Shown here piece after piece: positions 1 to 10,451 of a stretch of DNA of 64,000 bases; the stretch's first letter is position 1; each line of letters starts with the position of its first letter. This DNA comes from Cryptocoryne crispatula var. balansae (taxonomy: Eukaryota > Streptophyta > Magnoliopsida > Alismatales > Araceae): NCBI GenBank assembly GCA_036172225.1, contig CM069919.1:25421971-25485970 (forward strand). The letters are read 5' to 3'. The position numbers and the translations under genes are program-made. Under the pieces are notes generated by a model. That model worked only from the letters and a program-made list of their open reading frames with translations. It was not told the DNA's origin and searched no databases.

Positions 1-118
1 GCCTTTGCGAGCATTGTGACGTGAAGATGGCACATGAACGTTGTACACAAAGGGATGTGACTGGAACTGGCTGTGGCGATGAGAGATGGAGGAGGTTCGT
101 GTTATTGATGATGGTTAG
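1..118. repeat. Left part of a locus duplicated at about 7395-7510
   Basis: These bases align with about 7395-7510: both contain GTGAAGA, ACACAAAG, ATGTGACT and GATGAGAGATGGAGGAGGTT in the same order. The match resumes after the inserted element, at 1205-1230, against 7513-7535. The two places are therefore diverged copies of one repeat, with a transposon inserted into the first. I do not recognise the repeat itself. Confidence 0.75.
111..118. repeat. Left 8-bp target-site duplication of the hAT-type element
   Basis: The sequence ATGGTTAG lies directly before the element and again at 1197-1204 directly after it. An 8-bp duplication is the hallmark of hAT-superfamily insertion. Confidence 0.85.
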
Positions 119-279
119 TAGAACTATTAATGGATCTAGTAAATCTGAAAGCCTGATCGGGATCCGAATGAATTGCCGGGTTTGAACATTTAACGGCAAA
201 TCCAGATTTGACAAATTGACATGATCGGGTTGAAAATTCGGGTTTCCCGAAAATGTGTTGCAGGCTTGCAGCTCACGAT

Positions 280-560
280 CGGGGAAGAGAAACCCTCGTG
301 TTCCCCCTCTTCTTCCAAATCCTCGCGCTCCCTGTTATAAACCTCCGCTCAGCTCGGCCATCTGTGTAGCTCATCCTCCATCTCCACCCTTCCGGCAAGC
401 TCCTCCTCCTCCTCCTCCTCCAGAGCACAAACCTCGGGCTCTACCTCGAGAAGGATGCAGCCGCTGCCCACAAGAAGAATGCAGCCGGAGCAGAAGATGG
501 AAACCCAACACAGCGCCCGCCGCAGAGTCACAAAGGCCAGCCGCCACCCGCTAGATAAAT
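280..560 (+). other. Captured 5'-end-like block inside the hAT element
   Basis: This G+C-rich block holds a TATA-like GTTATAAAC near 331, a pyrimidine-rich stretch, a (CTC)n run at about 398-422, then open codons. It has the texture of a plant promoter with a 5' UTR. The 99-codon frame starting at 255 has no recognisable domain and I do not call it a gene. The likely origin is a fragment of a host gene taken up by the transposon. Confidence 0.4.
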
Positions 561-665
561 AAGTAGGGTGAGCCCAGGGCAACTGACAGAAGATCTGGAC
601 GCACGGATGCGCACAAATCCAGCCACATGATGAGATCTGGACGCCAACCGTGTCAAGATTTTGAC

Positions 666-1000
666 TCAAAACCATTGACGGGAAGGCGAGGAAACACAGA
701 CAACCGCTTGTCTCCGATCGGCAGAAGGCACCGAGATGGGGGGGGGAGAACAGGAGCGGAGGCGGAAATGCGGCGACGGTGCTCGCTCTGTCCGAGTAAG
801 AGACTGAGGAGAGATGGGTGGTCGGAAGCAGCAGGGGGCTGCTACTGCCTCCGCCGCCGCCGGTGGCATCGGAGGGAAGGGAGAGGGCGTGGGAGGAGGA
901 AGCATGTTTCCTTCTCGAAACTCATGCCGTCGTTGGATTGGGGGAGAGATGGATTGTTTCCTCGCCAAGTAACAAAGAGAGAGAGAGAGCGCGCTCACGA
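666..1000 (-). pseudogene. Captured first-exon fragment with plastid-transit-like N-terminus
   Basis: Read on the minus strand there is a (CT)n tract (about 972-992), typical of plant 5' UTRs, followed by a methionine codon near 867 that starts PPAAAEAVAAPCCFRPP. The rest of the frame is rich in Ser, Pro, Ala and Arg, almost free of acidic residues, and ends with RRQAVVCVSS before coding character is lost. That composition and the Arg-Arg/Val-Val-Cys step are typical of chloroplast transit peptides and their cleavage region. It lies wholly inside the hAT element and stops without a mature protein, so it is best read as a captured exon 1. The parent gene is unknown. The plus strand also has a 51-codon frame from 814; I consider it a shadow. 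Confidence 0.5.
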
Positions 1001-1196
1001 GTAGCAGTGGCCTCGACCGTCAACAGTTCCTCCCGATAGGTAAATCCGGATCCGAAAATAATTTCGGATCTGGGTATGGGTTTAGGTCCGAAATCAAATA
1101 ATTTATTAGATTTGTTATCGGATTCGGATTTATCTTATCGGGTTCGGATTTGGATCCTGAAAAAATCGACCTGATAAAGATCCATTGACAGGTCTA

Positions 1197-1204
1197 ATGG
1201 TTAG
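1197..1204. repeat. Right 8-bp target-site duplication of the hAT-type element
   Basis: The sequence ATGGTTAG is identical to 111-118 and fixes the right end of the element at 1196. Confidence 0.85.
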
Positions 1205-2074
1205 TGAGAAATTGGCATGCACTGCCATGGAAAGATGCAGTGCAGTTGCAATGTGAAAGGAGGCGGCAGAAGCCAGGGCAGCATGTGAAGTTGCTGCAGT
1301 CGTACAGGCGAGGAAGGCATGTGACGGCTGCAGGGTGCACAACCTGGCTTTGCCACCAACTCGACGAGGTATGAATGTGTGGGAGGAAGGAGGTTATGTG
1401 CCAAGGAGGAGAAGAGATGGATAGGGGTACTGGCTCTCCCAGCTGTGCCCTCACAGCATGAATGGACAGGGCTCTCTCAACCCATGACAGTTGCATTAGC
1501 AGCAAGACAGTTTTCAAAATTTCTTTTCAGTGATGATTCTCATTGGTAATCAATGATCATCATACACAATAGGCTTTAAAGAGGGCAATGAAAATTTTCA
1601 AAAAGGCTCTTACAAATTATATATTTGCCTACATATCCTTAAATTCTCTAAAACTGTCGAAATGTCCTATGGACACCTAAACTTCTAATAAAAAGACACA
1701 AATATGTAAAATAAATAAAATTTCTATAATGTTGTGTGGACTTGCCACCATAATTTCATCTTGGTCTGACCATGCTGGTATCCTTCAGCCATAAGCGCTG
1801 TGCCCAATTCTCGACCAGTGTAATTAGCACTGCTTATGTTTCCATTGTCTATATTTTTAATACTGAAGACAGTTTGTTGGAAGCTCAAAACCATTGGAGC
1901 AGCTTTTCTTTGGGAAAGGAAAGGTTCATTAATCTTGTGTAAGGTTGGAGTTGGATTGCAGGGGTGAACATGAAGGGGATACGGAATGCCCCCGTCAGTA
2001 TCCTCAACAGAGTTTGGGTGTCGAAACTAGAAGGTCATGATTCTACATAAGGGTTCAGGCAAACATTTTGAAGG
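1205..2074. other. Non-coding stretch, decayed repeat
   Basis: 1205-1530 is moderately G+C-rich and continues the duplicated locus that the hAT element split. From about 1530 the sequence becomes A+T-rich, with no frame that looks like protein. I see no gene, RNA or ordered repeat here. Confidence 0.4.
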
Positions 2075-2079
2075 GAAGA
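2075..2079. repeat. Left target-site duplication GAAGA
   Basis: GAAGA sits directly before the TGATGAGG start of the left LTR and recurs at 6486-6490 directly after the right LTR. A 5-bp duplication fits LTR-retrotransposon integration. Confidence 0.8.
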
Positions 2080-2432
2080 TGATGAGGACCGGATTGGATC
2101 CCATTGGATGGAAAGGTTGAAGACGTTGCCGTTTGAATTGGAGTTCTCAAGATATTTTGTATTAAATAATTAGTAGAGATAGATTTAGTTTTATGCAAAT
2201 TTTTATGTTTTCTTTTATACTTAGAAGTTAATTAATTATTAAGTCATCAATAGGGTATTATTGGTAAAGTTCCATGGAGCTTTATAAAAGCTCTTTACTG
2301 TAGCATTAGTACATGATGTGATGAAATGAAAGATGGATTCCGGTTCTCTCTTTCACATGAGGTGCTTCCTTCTCTTTCTTCTACTTCATTCCCAATGCTG
2401 GATGTGAGGCCATGAAGAAGGATCTGGAGCAT

Positions 2433-2897
2433 AGATCGCGGAATCGGCCGATCCGGATCGGAATCGGCCGATTCCTGGATCGGATCGGCCATTGCCGATC
2501 CGATTCTTGGCTGAAGGACCGATCCGGAAAAAAGTTCTGGCAGAATCGGTCGGGATCGGCCGGATCGGTCGGGATCGGATCGGAATCGGATCGGAATTGG
2601 AATCGGATCGGCCGAATCGGTCGGGATCGGAATCGGAATCGAATCGTTTTTTTTTCATTTTTTGCTATTCCAGTTGGATCGGCCAGGATCGGCCAGAATC
2701 GGTCCAAATCGGCCAGAATCGGTCCGGATCGGTCTGGAATCGGATCGGATCGGAATCGGATCGTTTTTTTTTTTTTTTGCTTACCGATTCTGGATCGATT
2801 TTCTTTCATTGGATCGGTCGGAATCGGTCCGATCCGATCCGATCCGGATCGGATCGGTACCCACCGATCCCGATTCCAATTCCGATCCCGCGATCCT
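2433..2897. mobile_element. GATCGG-rich MITE-like insertion inside the left LTR
   Basis: This block consists of tightly packed GATCGG/GAATCGG words broken by two T tracts (about 2646-2655 and 2763-2779). It is absent from the partner LTR. The left edge AGATCGCGGAATCGG and the reverse complement of the right edge AGGATCGCGGGATCGG form an approximate 15-16-bp inverted repeat. Repeat polarity flips near 2820-2850, so the right part is inverted relative to the left. Long open frames here (for example 2381-2959 minus) are artefacts of the repeat. It could be a small DNA transposon with repeated subterminal motifs, or an expanded microsatellite-like array. No clean target duplication was found. Confidence 0.55.
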
Positions 2898-3380
2898 TGA
2901 TCTAGAGGTTGCGATGGCTGGTGCCTTACCTCCCAGGGTGCTCTTGGCTTCTTCTCCACCTCCAGTTAAGTCCAGCTGGTTTCTTTCACCTTTGGAGAAG
3001 GTTTGGTTGCTTCTCCACCTTCAGGATTGCTTGATTCCCTTACCTCACCTCCGACATCATTGGTTTTTCCTTCATTTTCTTCTAGATCACATTTGTGACC
3101 ATCATGGCATTGTTTATTCCTCACCAGCTGTTCAGCTAGCTTGCTTCTCCACCGGATAATCTCCATCACCCCTCCTTCTCTGGTTCCATTACCGGCTCTA
3201 TTTGTTTCTCTTCGAGACCATCTATGAGCTATTGTTTTTCTTCTTTGGCTTCCGTTACATCCGGTTCTTCAATTCGTCTTCCCAAATCTTCTTGGTTGAT
3301 CATATTGTACTCCGGTGATCTCTTTCAGCTATCGATCCTTCTCTAGCTCCACCCCTCATCCCTTCTTCTTCTTCTTATTC

Positions 3381-3382
<2 letters not shown>

Positions 3383-3424
<42 letters not shown>

Positions 3425-3425
3425 T
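3383..3425. repeat. (CAT)n microsatellite
   Basis: An almost perfect run of about 13-14 CAT/ATC units lies within the left LTR. The right LTR has no such run at the equivalent place. Confidence 0.9.
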
Positions 3426-4084
3426 ATCATCATCTGGACCACTATGACTCATCCTTGAGAGTCTTTGTCTCTATGTCCTCCTTCTCCTTTTCTCGTCTTT
3501 CTCCTCTAGCTCCATTAGAGCATGCCACGAAACCCCTCTTCTCCTTAGTCCTTTCCACGTAATGGTGCCACCGTCTTCACGTCCGCTATCTTCTACCACT
3601 CCCTGTTTGTTGTCCGGACAGGAGACGATGAAGACGGGCGACAAAGATGACAAAAAGTGAAGGAGATGAAGAAGCCCTCATTCTTTCGTGGTGCTTTTCA
3701 TGTGCCTTCGGGCGCTCGCCATTGTACGTCATGACACCCCCCATGTGGGTTCTTGACACGGCACCCCCAAGAGTTTAATTCATGACCAGTCATCCTTCAG
3801 CTGGTTTATGGTCAACCAGCCAGTCTAGATGGTCTAGTGCCTAAGCCGTCTAGTTTAGGCTGCTTTAAGTTTCATCAAACTGGTTCATGCTAGTTCAAGG
3901 CATCCTTGAGTGGTTTACGACCGATTTAGCATGGTTTGACCTAGTTCAGCGGGATTTCACCTAGTTTTAGTGGTTTTTAGCTTGGTTCAGGGTCAATTTG
4001 CTCTGATTCAATGTAGTCAAAGTTATTGTAGCATTGTGGTGACTTATGTTGGCCTATTTGCGTATACGGATGGTAGCTGATACA

Positions 4085-5019
4085 TCTTTGTCTTGTATAA
4101 GTTTGTTATTAGAATTGGCGCCAATTTGTATACACAGATAGGGATCCTTATGTTGTGTGAGACACTAACATTTCAACTTTGATGTCACATTCCCATTATC
4201 CAAATATTCTGACAGTTGTATCTCATGGTCTCTTCTTGAGTCTTGAGATGACTGTATTAGAATATCAGATGATCAAATACAATTGGTCTTATATTCAATT
4301 TGTGTATTTCAAGCAACATTACTGACTGTCCAGTATGTGGATGATGCCTAATGTGAGATTATTCCCTATGGACACTATATCATTTTGGGGTACAAGTGGT
4401 TGGACGATCAATACACCAATTTTAATGTGTTCTGGAGCTCACTTTGTGGTTTATGGAGTATATATCATTGAGAGAGCTAATATATATCGACAACACTTAT
4501 GCTAGTAACCTACATTCAAAGAGCAGGCCCACATGCTTATCAAGATGATCAATGTGGCTAGTCTCGAGCTTGCATTTGAGTATGATTAACAATGTGCCAT
4601 AAAAGACAAGACAAACAAAGTTGTCGAGGCCGAGTTGCCTAAGCAACTTATTGAGCTGCTGATTGTGTTGGTGACTGAGCAGTGGTACTTTATTGAGATG
4701 AGGCTGACAGCATCCTTGAAACCGAGTTGACTGTGCAGATCATTAAGTTACTGATGGAGTTGATTACTGATATTATACCTGAGACACCCACTCCTGAGGA
4801 TCTGCCCAGAGATGCCCTTAAAGAGTGCTCAGACTTGGAGTTTGATAGTTATTGATATTATCTGAGTCACCTTCTATGGTCACTTCCAAGCTTGCATGTC
4901 CAGTTTTCTCATTATCATATCAGTAATACCTTTGTCATCATCTTTGGTACTGATTGTAGCTTTATGGATTGTATGCCATTGTAAATCTCAAGGAAGTGTT
5001 TTCTACGACCAAAGGAGAA
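4085..5019 (+). other. Interior of the non-autonomous LTR element, no intact gene
   Basis: About 935 bp. The ATTGGCGCC-like primer site lies near its start and the AAAGGAGAA purine tract at its end. Short open frames do not resemble gag, protease, RT or integrase. The stretch 4560-4850 has repeated GAG/CTG-rich codons in one frame and may be a worn coding remnant of unknown type. Confidence 0.6.
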
Positions 5020-6485
5020 TGGTGAGGACCAGTTTGGATCTGACAGATCAAAAAGTCGAAGATGTCATTCGAGTTTGGAAACTTTGGGATATTTTGTCTT
5101 AAATAATCAGTAGAGATAGATTTATGCTTCTACAATTTTTTATATTTTCTTTTATACTTGGGAGTTAATTGATGATTAAGTCATCAATAAGGTCTTATTA
5201 GTAAAGTTCCATGTGGCTTTATAAAAAATATTTACTTTAGAAAATCAAAATTATGATTTGGTGAAATGAAAAGATGGATTCCCATTCTCTCCTAGGCGAG
5301 GCACTTTTTTATTTCTCTTCTGCTTTGTTCTCTATGATGGACATGAGGACCCAAGGATGGATTGGAAGGCCATGTCCGGCTTGCTTCCTTCACCTGCAGT
5401 GAAGGTCTGGTTGCTTCTCTATCTCCGGGATTGCCTTGTTCCCTTTTCTCACCTCCGATATCATTGGTTCATTCTTCTTCCTCCCCTGGATCACGTGTGA
5501 CCATCACAACTTATTTTATTTCCCATTGGCTATCCAACTAGCTAGTTTCTCCACCGGATCATCTCCAGCACCCCTCCTTCTTTGTATCCATTTTTACCTC
5601 CCTTTCTTCATCTCTGAGACCATCTATGGGCTACTGTTCTTCTTATTTGGCTTTCATCACATCTAGTTCTTAAGTTCGTCTTCTTAGATCTTCCTGGATG
5701 ATCATTCATTACTCCGGACATCTCCTCTAGCTATTGGTCCTTATCTAGCTCCACCCCTCGTCCCTTTTTCTTCTTCATGTATCGGACAACCGTGACTCTT
5801 CCTTGAGTGTCTTCGTCTCCTCTTCCTCCTATGCATGTCTTCCTTCTCCAGCTCCATCGAAGTGCACCACAGAACCCCCCCTTTTTTATATGCCTTTCTA
5901 TGTGACAGTGCCACCGTCTTCATACCCAACCATCTCCTACCAACCCCCTATTTGCCGTTCGGACAAGAGATGATGAAGCTGGGTGATGAAGATGAAAAGT
6001 GAAAGAGATGAATAAGCCCTCGGTCTCTCGCAACACTTTTCATGCTCCTTTGGGAGCCTGCCACTGCACGCCACAACCACCTCTCCTGTGTGAGTTTGTT
6101 AGGGCGCACCACAAAACCCCCGGGAGTTTAAACTGTGATCAGTCATCCTTCAGCCAGTTTGCGGTCAATCCCACTGTTATAGCTAGTTTAGTGCCTAAGC
6201 CTTTCGGTTCAGGCTGATCTATGCCCTAGTTCACTCAGTTCAAGCCAGTTCAAGCTTCGTCAATCTAGTTCGTGCAAGTTTTGGCCCGGTTCAGGGTATC
6301 CCAAACTAGTTTAGGGCTGGTTCAACGTGGTTTGCCCCGGTTCTGTGGGCTTTCAGCCGGGTTTAGTGGATTTTCAGTCTGGTTCAGGCTTGGTTTGCCT
6401 TGATTCAGTCAGGTCAATGTTATGGCAGCGCTGTGGTGACTTATTGGGCATGTTTGCACACACAGATGATGGGTAACCACGTCAG
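5020..6485 (+). repeat. Right (3') LTR of the 2080-6485 element
   Basis: It begins TGGTGAGG at 5020 directly after the purine tract and ends CACGTCA at 6485. At 1,466 bp it gives the LTR size without the GATCGG-rich insertion. Its TATA-like CTTTATAAAAA near 5217 is at the equivalent place to 2281 in the partner. Confidence 0.8.
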
Positions 6486-6490
6486 AAGAA
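6486..6490. repeat. Right target-site duplication GAAGA
   Basis: Identical to 2075-2079, it marks the right boundary of the element. Confidence 0.8.
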
Positions 6491-7394
6491 CAGGTGGATT
6501 ACTAGTTCAAGGTACCTATTCCATCGTCCATCCAGATGTTTTTGCATATTATGGGGATGTATTCACTTTAACAACAAATGATCGTTTATTAACTTCTGTA
6601 CTGGTAATGGTACGTCATTTGACACTATGCCTGGACACTTTTTTCGAGGCATTGCCTAGGTGACAAGGTGTTTCTCACCACACAAGGTGAGGTATCAGCT
6701 AGGCGACCAGCATTTAAGGTGCTTGCCTTGCTTGCTTACTAGCAAATAATATTAATAATTATTAATATTAACTTAGTTGAGTAATTCTGACAGGATTTAA
6801 GTACAAAGTTATTTTTAGTAGTCAATTTTGATTACAAATATATATATTTTGATGAGGTATTAATTTTGATAAGTAATTCTACAGATATCTAGGATCACTT
6901 AACACTTATTAAGTATCGATATTAACTTAATTGAATAATTTTGGTTAGAGATTAACATTATTTAGTTTATTTAACTATGAACTTGTACATTATTAATTGT
7001 CTAACATGTTGACAATTATATTTATTACTTTTTTATATCAGGTGTCACTCTTTTTTTTTACGCATGTAGTGAACAAGGACCTACTTTCTAATAAGTTTTT
7101 TGGTTGGTGGAAGTTTCTGGTGTAATTGTTTTTTCTTATCATCTATTGCTAAATGAGTGAATGTTGTTGCGTGTAGATGTCCTGCCAGGCCGCATGGGGA
7201 AACCCAGAGAAGTGTTATTGATGCAAAGAGTTGGGCCGGGTCATGAGTTCCTCACTTTACGGGAGACTAACGCATGTGAGTTCAGATGTGAAAATCACAG
7301 AAGGGCTTAGTGAGGATGTGTAGCTGCTGCAGTAGTTTGCGCATAGGTTGATAGACGATCCATGCGGCAGTCACTGGCATAGCTACGGTGCAGA
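6491..7394. other. A+T-rich repetitive DNA without a gene
   Basis: Includes a segment (about 6944-7051) that recurs in diverged form at about 11939-12050: both carry ATTAACATTATTTA, CTTGTA.ATTATTAATT and a closing TGTCACT. Several ATTAACTTAATTGAGTAATT-like words repeat at 6770-6960. No coding signal was seen. Confidence 0.5.
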
Positions 7395-7535
7395 AAAACC
7401 TTTGTGGGTCTTCTGGCGTGAAGACAACACAGGAACAGTGCACACAAAGAAATGTGACTCTGGAATTGGGCTGAAGTGATGAGAGATGGAGGAGGTTTGT
7501 GTGGCTGATGAAGGTGAGAAATTGGCATGCACTGT
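7395..7535. repeat. Second copy of the 1-118/1205-1230 locus, without the hAT insertion
   Basis: Bases 7395-7510 match 1-118, and 7513-7535 (GAGAAATTGGCATGCACTG) match 1205-1230 with no intervening 1.08-kb element. It therefore acts as a natural unoccupied relative of the insertion site. Confidence 0.75.
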
Positions 7536-7689
7536 TACAGAGAGACTAACGCTAATGTAAGTGTTAATATCAACTCAATTGAGCAATTATGATTTGTTTG
7601 AAATAAAGCCAAATTCAATTGATACGATGAAAAATACAACAGATAGTAAAAAAAGCAGAAAAAAGTGAGAAGACACTCAACTATCGAGA

Positions 7690-8090
7690 TGGTAGGTGTA
7701 AGCATTCAAAATTCATAAAGAAAACTCTGAATTGTAGAAATTTGCCTCTAAAAGTGGCCTCATTCAATCTATAACTGGAGTGGGCAAACGACCAGTCCTT
7801 CACATAGCATGTCATCAAATGGAAGATTAATTTAGGGTTCTCAAAATGATCTTTAAAAATTTATCTATTCCTTGTCTACCATATAGCCCAGAGCATAGCA
7901 AGTAGAACAAGACTCCATAGTTTAGCATCTGAACCCCAAGGGTTCAAGCGAGGCCAAACTTGTAATAGATCAAAAGTGTTACTTGGTTCTGTCCACTGAA
8001 TCTTCCTTCTAAGCAAAGTTCTCCGAAGTGAGTTAATGGTTCCATACTTGAGGAAAAGATGATTGTTGGCACCGGAAATTTTCTCAATTC
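7690..8090 (-). pseudogene. LINE (L1-type) ORF2 C-terminal remnant, zinc-binding RT tail
   Basis: On the minus strand, 7800-8040 reads with the motif LWSLVLLAMLWAIW, a stop, TRNR, a stop, then IFKDHFENPK. The W.LWAIW..RNR.IF pattern is characteristic of the reverse-transcriptase zinc-binding tail at the end of plant L1-type LINE ORF2 proteins and related domesticated copies. At least two stops interrupt about 40 residues, so it is dead. No RT core or endonuclease is attached within the window. Confidence 0.65.
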
Positions 8091-8960
8091 TATTGGATTG
8101 GGGATTAAATATACTTTAATTTTAGTTGCGGCACAATACTTAATTCTTAGATATGCTCATTGATTGGAGCTCATGTTCAATACCAATTTATGGAGAAATA
8201 ACCCCATTTGAATGTTAATTGCGCAGCGTGGTATTAATGGGCTATATTTTTACACCAAGAGGTCAATTTTTTGTCTTAATCCAGTGAGAAATAAACCCTT
8301 TCATATACCATTTTCCCAGCCCACCTATACCCCACCTAATGGGCTATATTTCTTATGTTTAGATGGGCCTATTTGTTGTCACAAGATGGCATTCATTTGT
8401 CTATTCGCACAGCCCACTCTGTGGTTAATGGGCTATCTTCTCACTTTAAGTTTGCTCCAATTATAGGATAACTCACAGCCCACTTAATACTCATTTGTGC
8501 AGCAATATTAGGATTTGATGGTCATTAATCATCGCTGGACTATATCTCCTATGTATATGATGTTAGGTCAAAGTCACAGCTGCCGAAGAGTCCTAAAATC
8601 TAGTGTCTCGTGCTTACATGGCAGCTGCGGTAATGCCTAAGAAGTAAGCTTTGACTGTGCAAGAAACCAAGTCAAAAGAGTCCTTCAAATACTCCTAAGA
8701 AATAGGAGGAAGTGCGGGCCAGTCCGATGGAGCATCCCCATGTTCAACCACTTTGATTGGGTCCTCTGCCGGGAAGATCCTACAAAGTAGGAGGCCACCA
8801 CAGCACTCCCTCTTTGGCTGGAACGTCCAGCTGGTAGTCCCCAAAGAAGACCTCTCTCTCCTCCATTGGCTATCTGCCTATAAAGCGAGACCATGCATAT
8901 CATGGCCAAAGGTTGGGAACCCTCGACAGGTCATCCAGCAACCACTGCTATCTCCTTCCT
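8091..8960. other. Non-coding stretch with possible old LTR
   Basis: 8212-8466 has an open frame, but its text is repetitive (GGGCTAT and CAGCCCAC words recur) and shows no domain. 8700-8960 is richer in G+C with a CTATAAAG box near 8876, which would fit a promoter in an old LTR. No partner LTR was found. Confidence 0.3.
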
Positions 8961-9480
8961 GCTTAGTCTGTGGCTGCACACATGGGGATGAAGAAGGAAA
9001 AGCCGATGAAGCCTCTTGTTGCTGCAGATGCTCCAGATGATGCCCATGTTGCTGTTAATGCACATCGGAGATGGAGATGAAGAAGCTGATGGTCCATCTT
9101 GTTGCCTAGGCTACTGCCGATGCTCTTGGTGATGCTCCTCCTACTGATGATGCTGCACATGTTGAAGAGGTAGAAGAGGGAGCTGATGTCTCCTCTTTCT
9201 CCTCCTAATGCCCTGCCTTGCCAAGGCTTCCTGCCTGGGCAGCTGATGCTGCTATCAAGCTGCAATGCTATAACTACTATTGCCGCTCTTCCACCGATGA
9301 TACTTATGGTGCCGCGCAAGTGGAAAGACCAAGAAGTTGATGCAGTTGTTGCCACCAAGTCCTGTTGTTGTTGCTGCTGCCAAGCCCTTCCCTGGCATGT
9401 TGCTGCGCACATGGAAGAGGGAGATGGAGATTAAGTCGATCCCTAAGGATGATGCCAAGGTCAATGTTGATACATAATCT
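8961..9480. repeat. Imperfect internal repeats rich in GATG/GCTG codons
   Basis: Blocks starting GCTGCACACATGGGGATGAAGA (about 8971), GATGGAGATGAAGAAGCTGATG (about 9069), GAAGAGGGAGCTGATG (about 9173) and GCTGCGCACATGGAAGAGGG (about 9402) are variants of one unit, each followed by a pyrimidine-rich CTTGTTGCTGC-like part. Open frames exist on both strands because the units are codon-like in several registers. No known protein was recognised. It may be a decayed coding repeat from a retroelement. Confidence 0.4.
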
Positions 9481-10440
9481 TGATGCTGCTCCTGTTGCCG
9501 ATATACATAGGAAAGGGAGGAGATGAAACCAGAGAAGAAGAAGAGGAAGATGTAAGAGGGGCGCACCCCTCTCTTCCTTACTCTCCATTTCTATCCACTT
9601 CACTTATACAGCACATGTTCAGCCTGTCATTCATACTAACATGCTATCCTTTCCGCAACCCATGCTCTGCCACCTATATGCAATTCTTAGATCTATAGAA
9701 ACTAGGCAATAACTGACCCTCAAATGATTAATATCTTGAGTCAGAGAGGTGACCAGATTGCCATGGTATCATGCCTACATAGAACCCCATCCATAGTCTA
9801 TGTTTTCTTTTCATGATGAGCATATCTCGGACCCATCTTATATGGCCTATGTTTTCTTTTCAAACCGATCTGATGTATGGCCTCTATCCATAGCTTATGT
9901 TCCTTTTAAACTAAGCATATCTTGTCGCATACATAGCTTATGACTTCTACCAAACTAAGCCTAGTTCAGTTGCTATATGATAATGGAACTTAGACTGATA
10001 TTTAGTCTCTATGTCCAGCCCTCCTACTCCTAACATGGCCTCTAGTGGCATGGAGGCATGCCAATTTCAAACATGGAAAACCTCTCTGCAGACCCCTCTG
10101 CATGAGCCATATAATCTTTCTGTCTAGACTCAATCTGGACTCAACTTAAGTAACTCTAAATGGCAGACCCGTCAGCCTGTTGTGAACACCTTTCAATTCA
10201 TGAAGATGGCAGCAAGTCCAAGGTACCAAAAGGGCTGATATTAGCCTGTGTTGAAGATAGCAACATGTCAAAGCCCATCGAGATAGATGGAGGATGAAGA
10301 TCATGGCAATATGAAGTTGACAGGCCACACGTGGCCAATATGACATGTTGGTAGGCTGATGAGGGCATATGACAAAATGAACCATATTAATCATTGAAAT
10401 GAAATCAAAATGATTATGAGGCTAGGCCTATTATGTTTGG
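9481..10440. other. No gene seen
   Basis: Ordinary mixed-composition DNA. The words CTATGTTTTCTTTTCA (9799 and 9848) and CATAGCTTATG (9890 and 9931) are each repeated, suggesting an old local duplication. No sustained frame looks like protein. Confidence 0.4.
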
Positions 10441-10451
10441 AGTCCTTATAA

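Larger units (their letters stand above)
119..1196. mobile_element. Non-autonomous hAT-type transposon carrying captured host sequence (Pack-hAT-like)
   Basis: The element is 1,078 bp. Its left end reads TAGAACTATTAATGGATC, and the reverse complement of its right end reads TAGACCTGTCAATGGATC, so it has an 18-bp terminal inverted repeat with a few mismatches. It is bounded by perfect 8-bp duplications (111-118 and 1197-1204). Subterminal regions are rich in GGGTTCGGATTTGG-like words on both sides, which is common in plant hAT elements. The middle (about 255-1040) is strongly G+C-rich, unlike the flanks, and contains two gene-5'-end-like blocks in opposite orientation. No transposase is present, so movement would need a transposase supplied from elsewhere. 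The related copy near 7395-7535 lacks the insertion. Confidence 0.85.
2080..4084 (+). repeat. Left (5') LTR of the 2080-6485 element, enlarged
   Basis: It begins TGATGAGG and ends TGATACA. It matches 5020-6485 throughout, including the TTTATAAAAG TATA-like box at 2281, the pyrimidine-rich segments and the final GTGGTGACTTAT block. It is about 540 bp longer than its partner, almost all from the GATCGG-rich insertion at 2433-2897, with a smaller part from expansion of the CAT run near 3383-3425. Confidence 0.8.
2080..6485 (+). mobile_element. Non-autonomous LTR retrotransposon (large LTRs, about 0.9-kb interior)
   Basis: Two direct repeats, 2080-4084 and 5020-6485, enclose only about 935 bp and are flanked by GAAGA on both sides. 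A purine tract, AAAGGAGAA, lies directly before the right LTR at 5011-5019, as expected of a polypurine primer, which puts the element on the plus strand. An ATTGGCGCC-type primer-site candidate lies at about 4117-4125, some 30 bp inside the left LTR. The interior encodes no gag or pol that I can recognise, so the element would depend on an autonomous partner, like large non-autonomous LTR derivatives. Many substitutions between the LTRs indicate an old insertion. Confidence 0.8.

Noticed and set aside
666..998. 110-codon minus-strand frame as a functional host gene
   Set aside because: It is inside a transposon with clear ends and stops after the transit-like part, so I list it as a captured exon fragment.
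2381..2959. Long open frames on both strands (up to 192 codons) rich in Arg, Asp, Ser and Ile
   Set aside because: They arise from the GATCGG repeat, which lacks stops in several registers; the block is a repeat, and the partner LTR lacks it.
8212..8466. 84-codon plus-strand frame
   Set aside because: Repeated GGGCTAT and CAGCCCAC words explain the open frame; no recognisable motif and no promoter or splice context.
8963..9604. Overlapping frames of 99-149 codons on the minus strand
   Set aside because: They come from codon-like repeats rich in GCTG/CTGC read in reverse; Gln/Ser/Leu runs and no domain.
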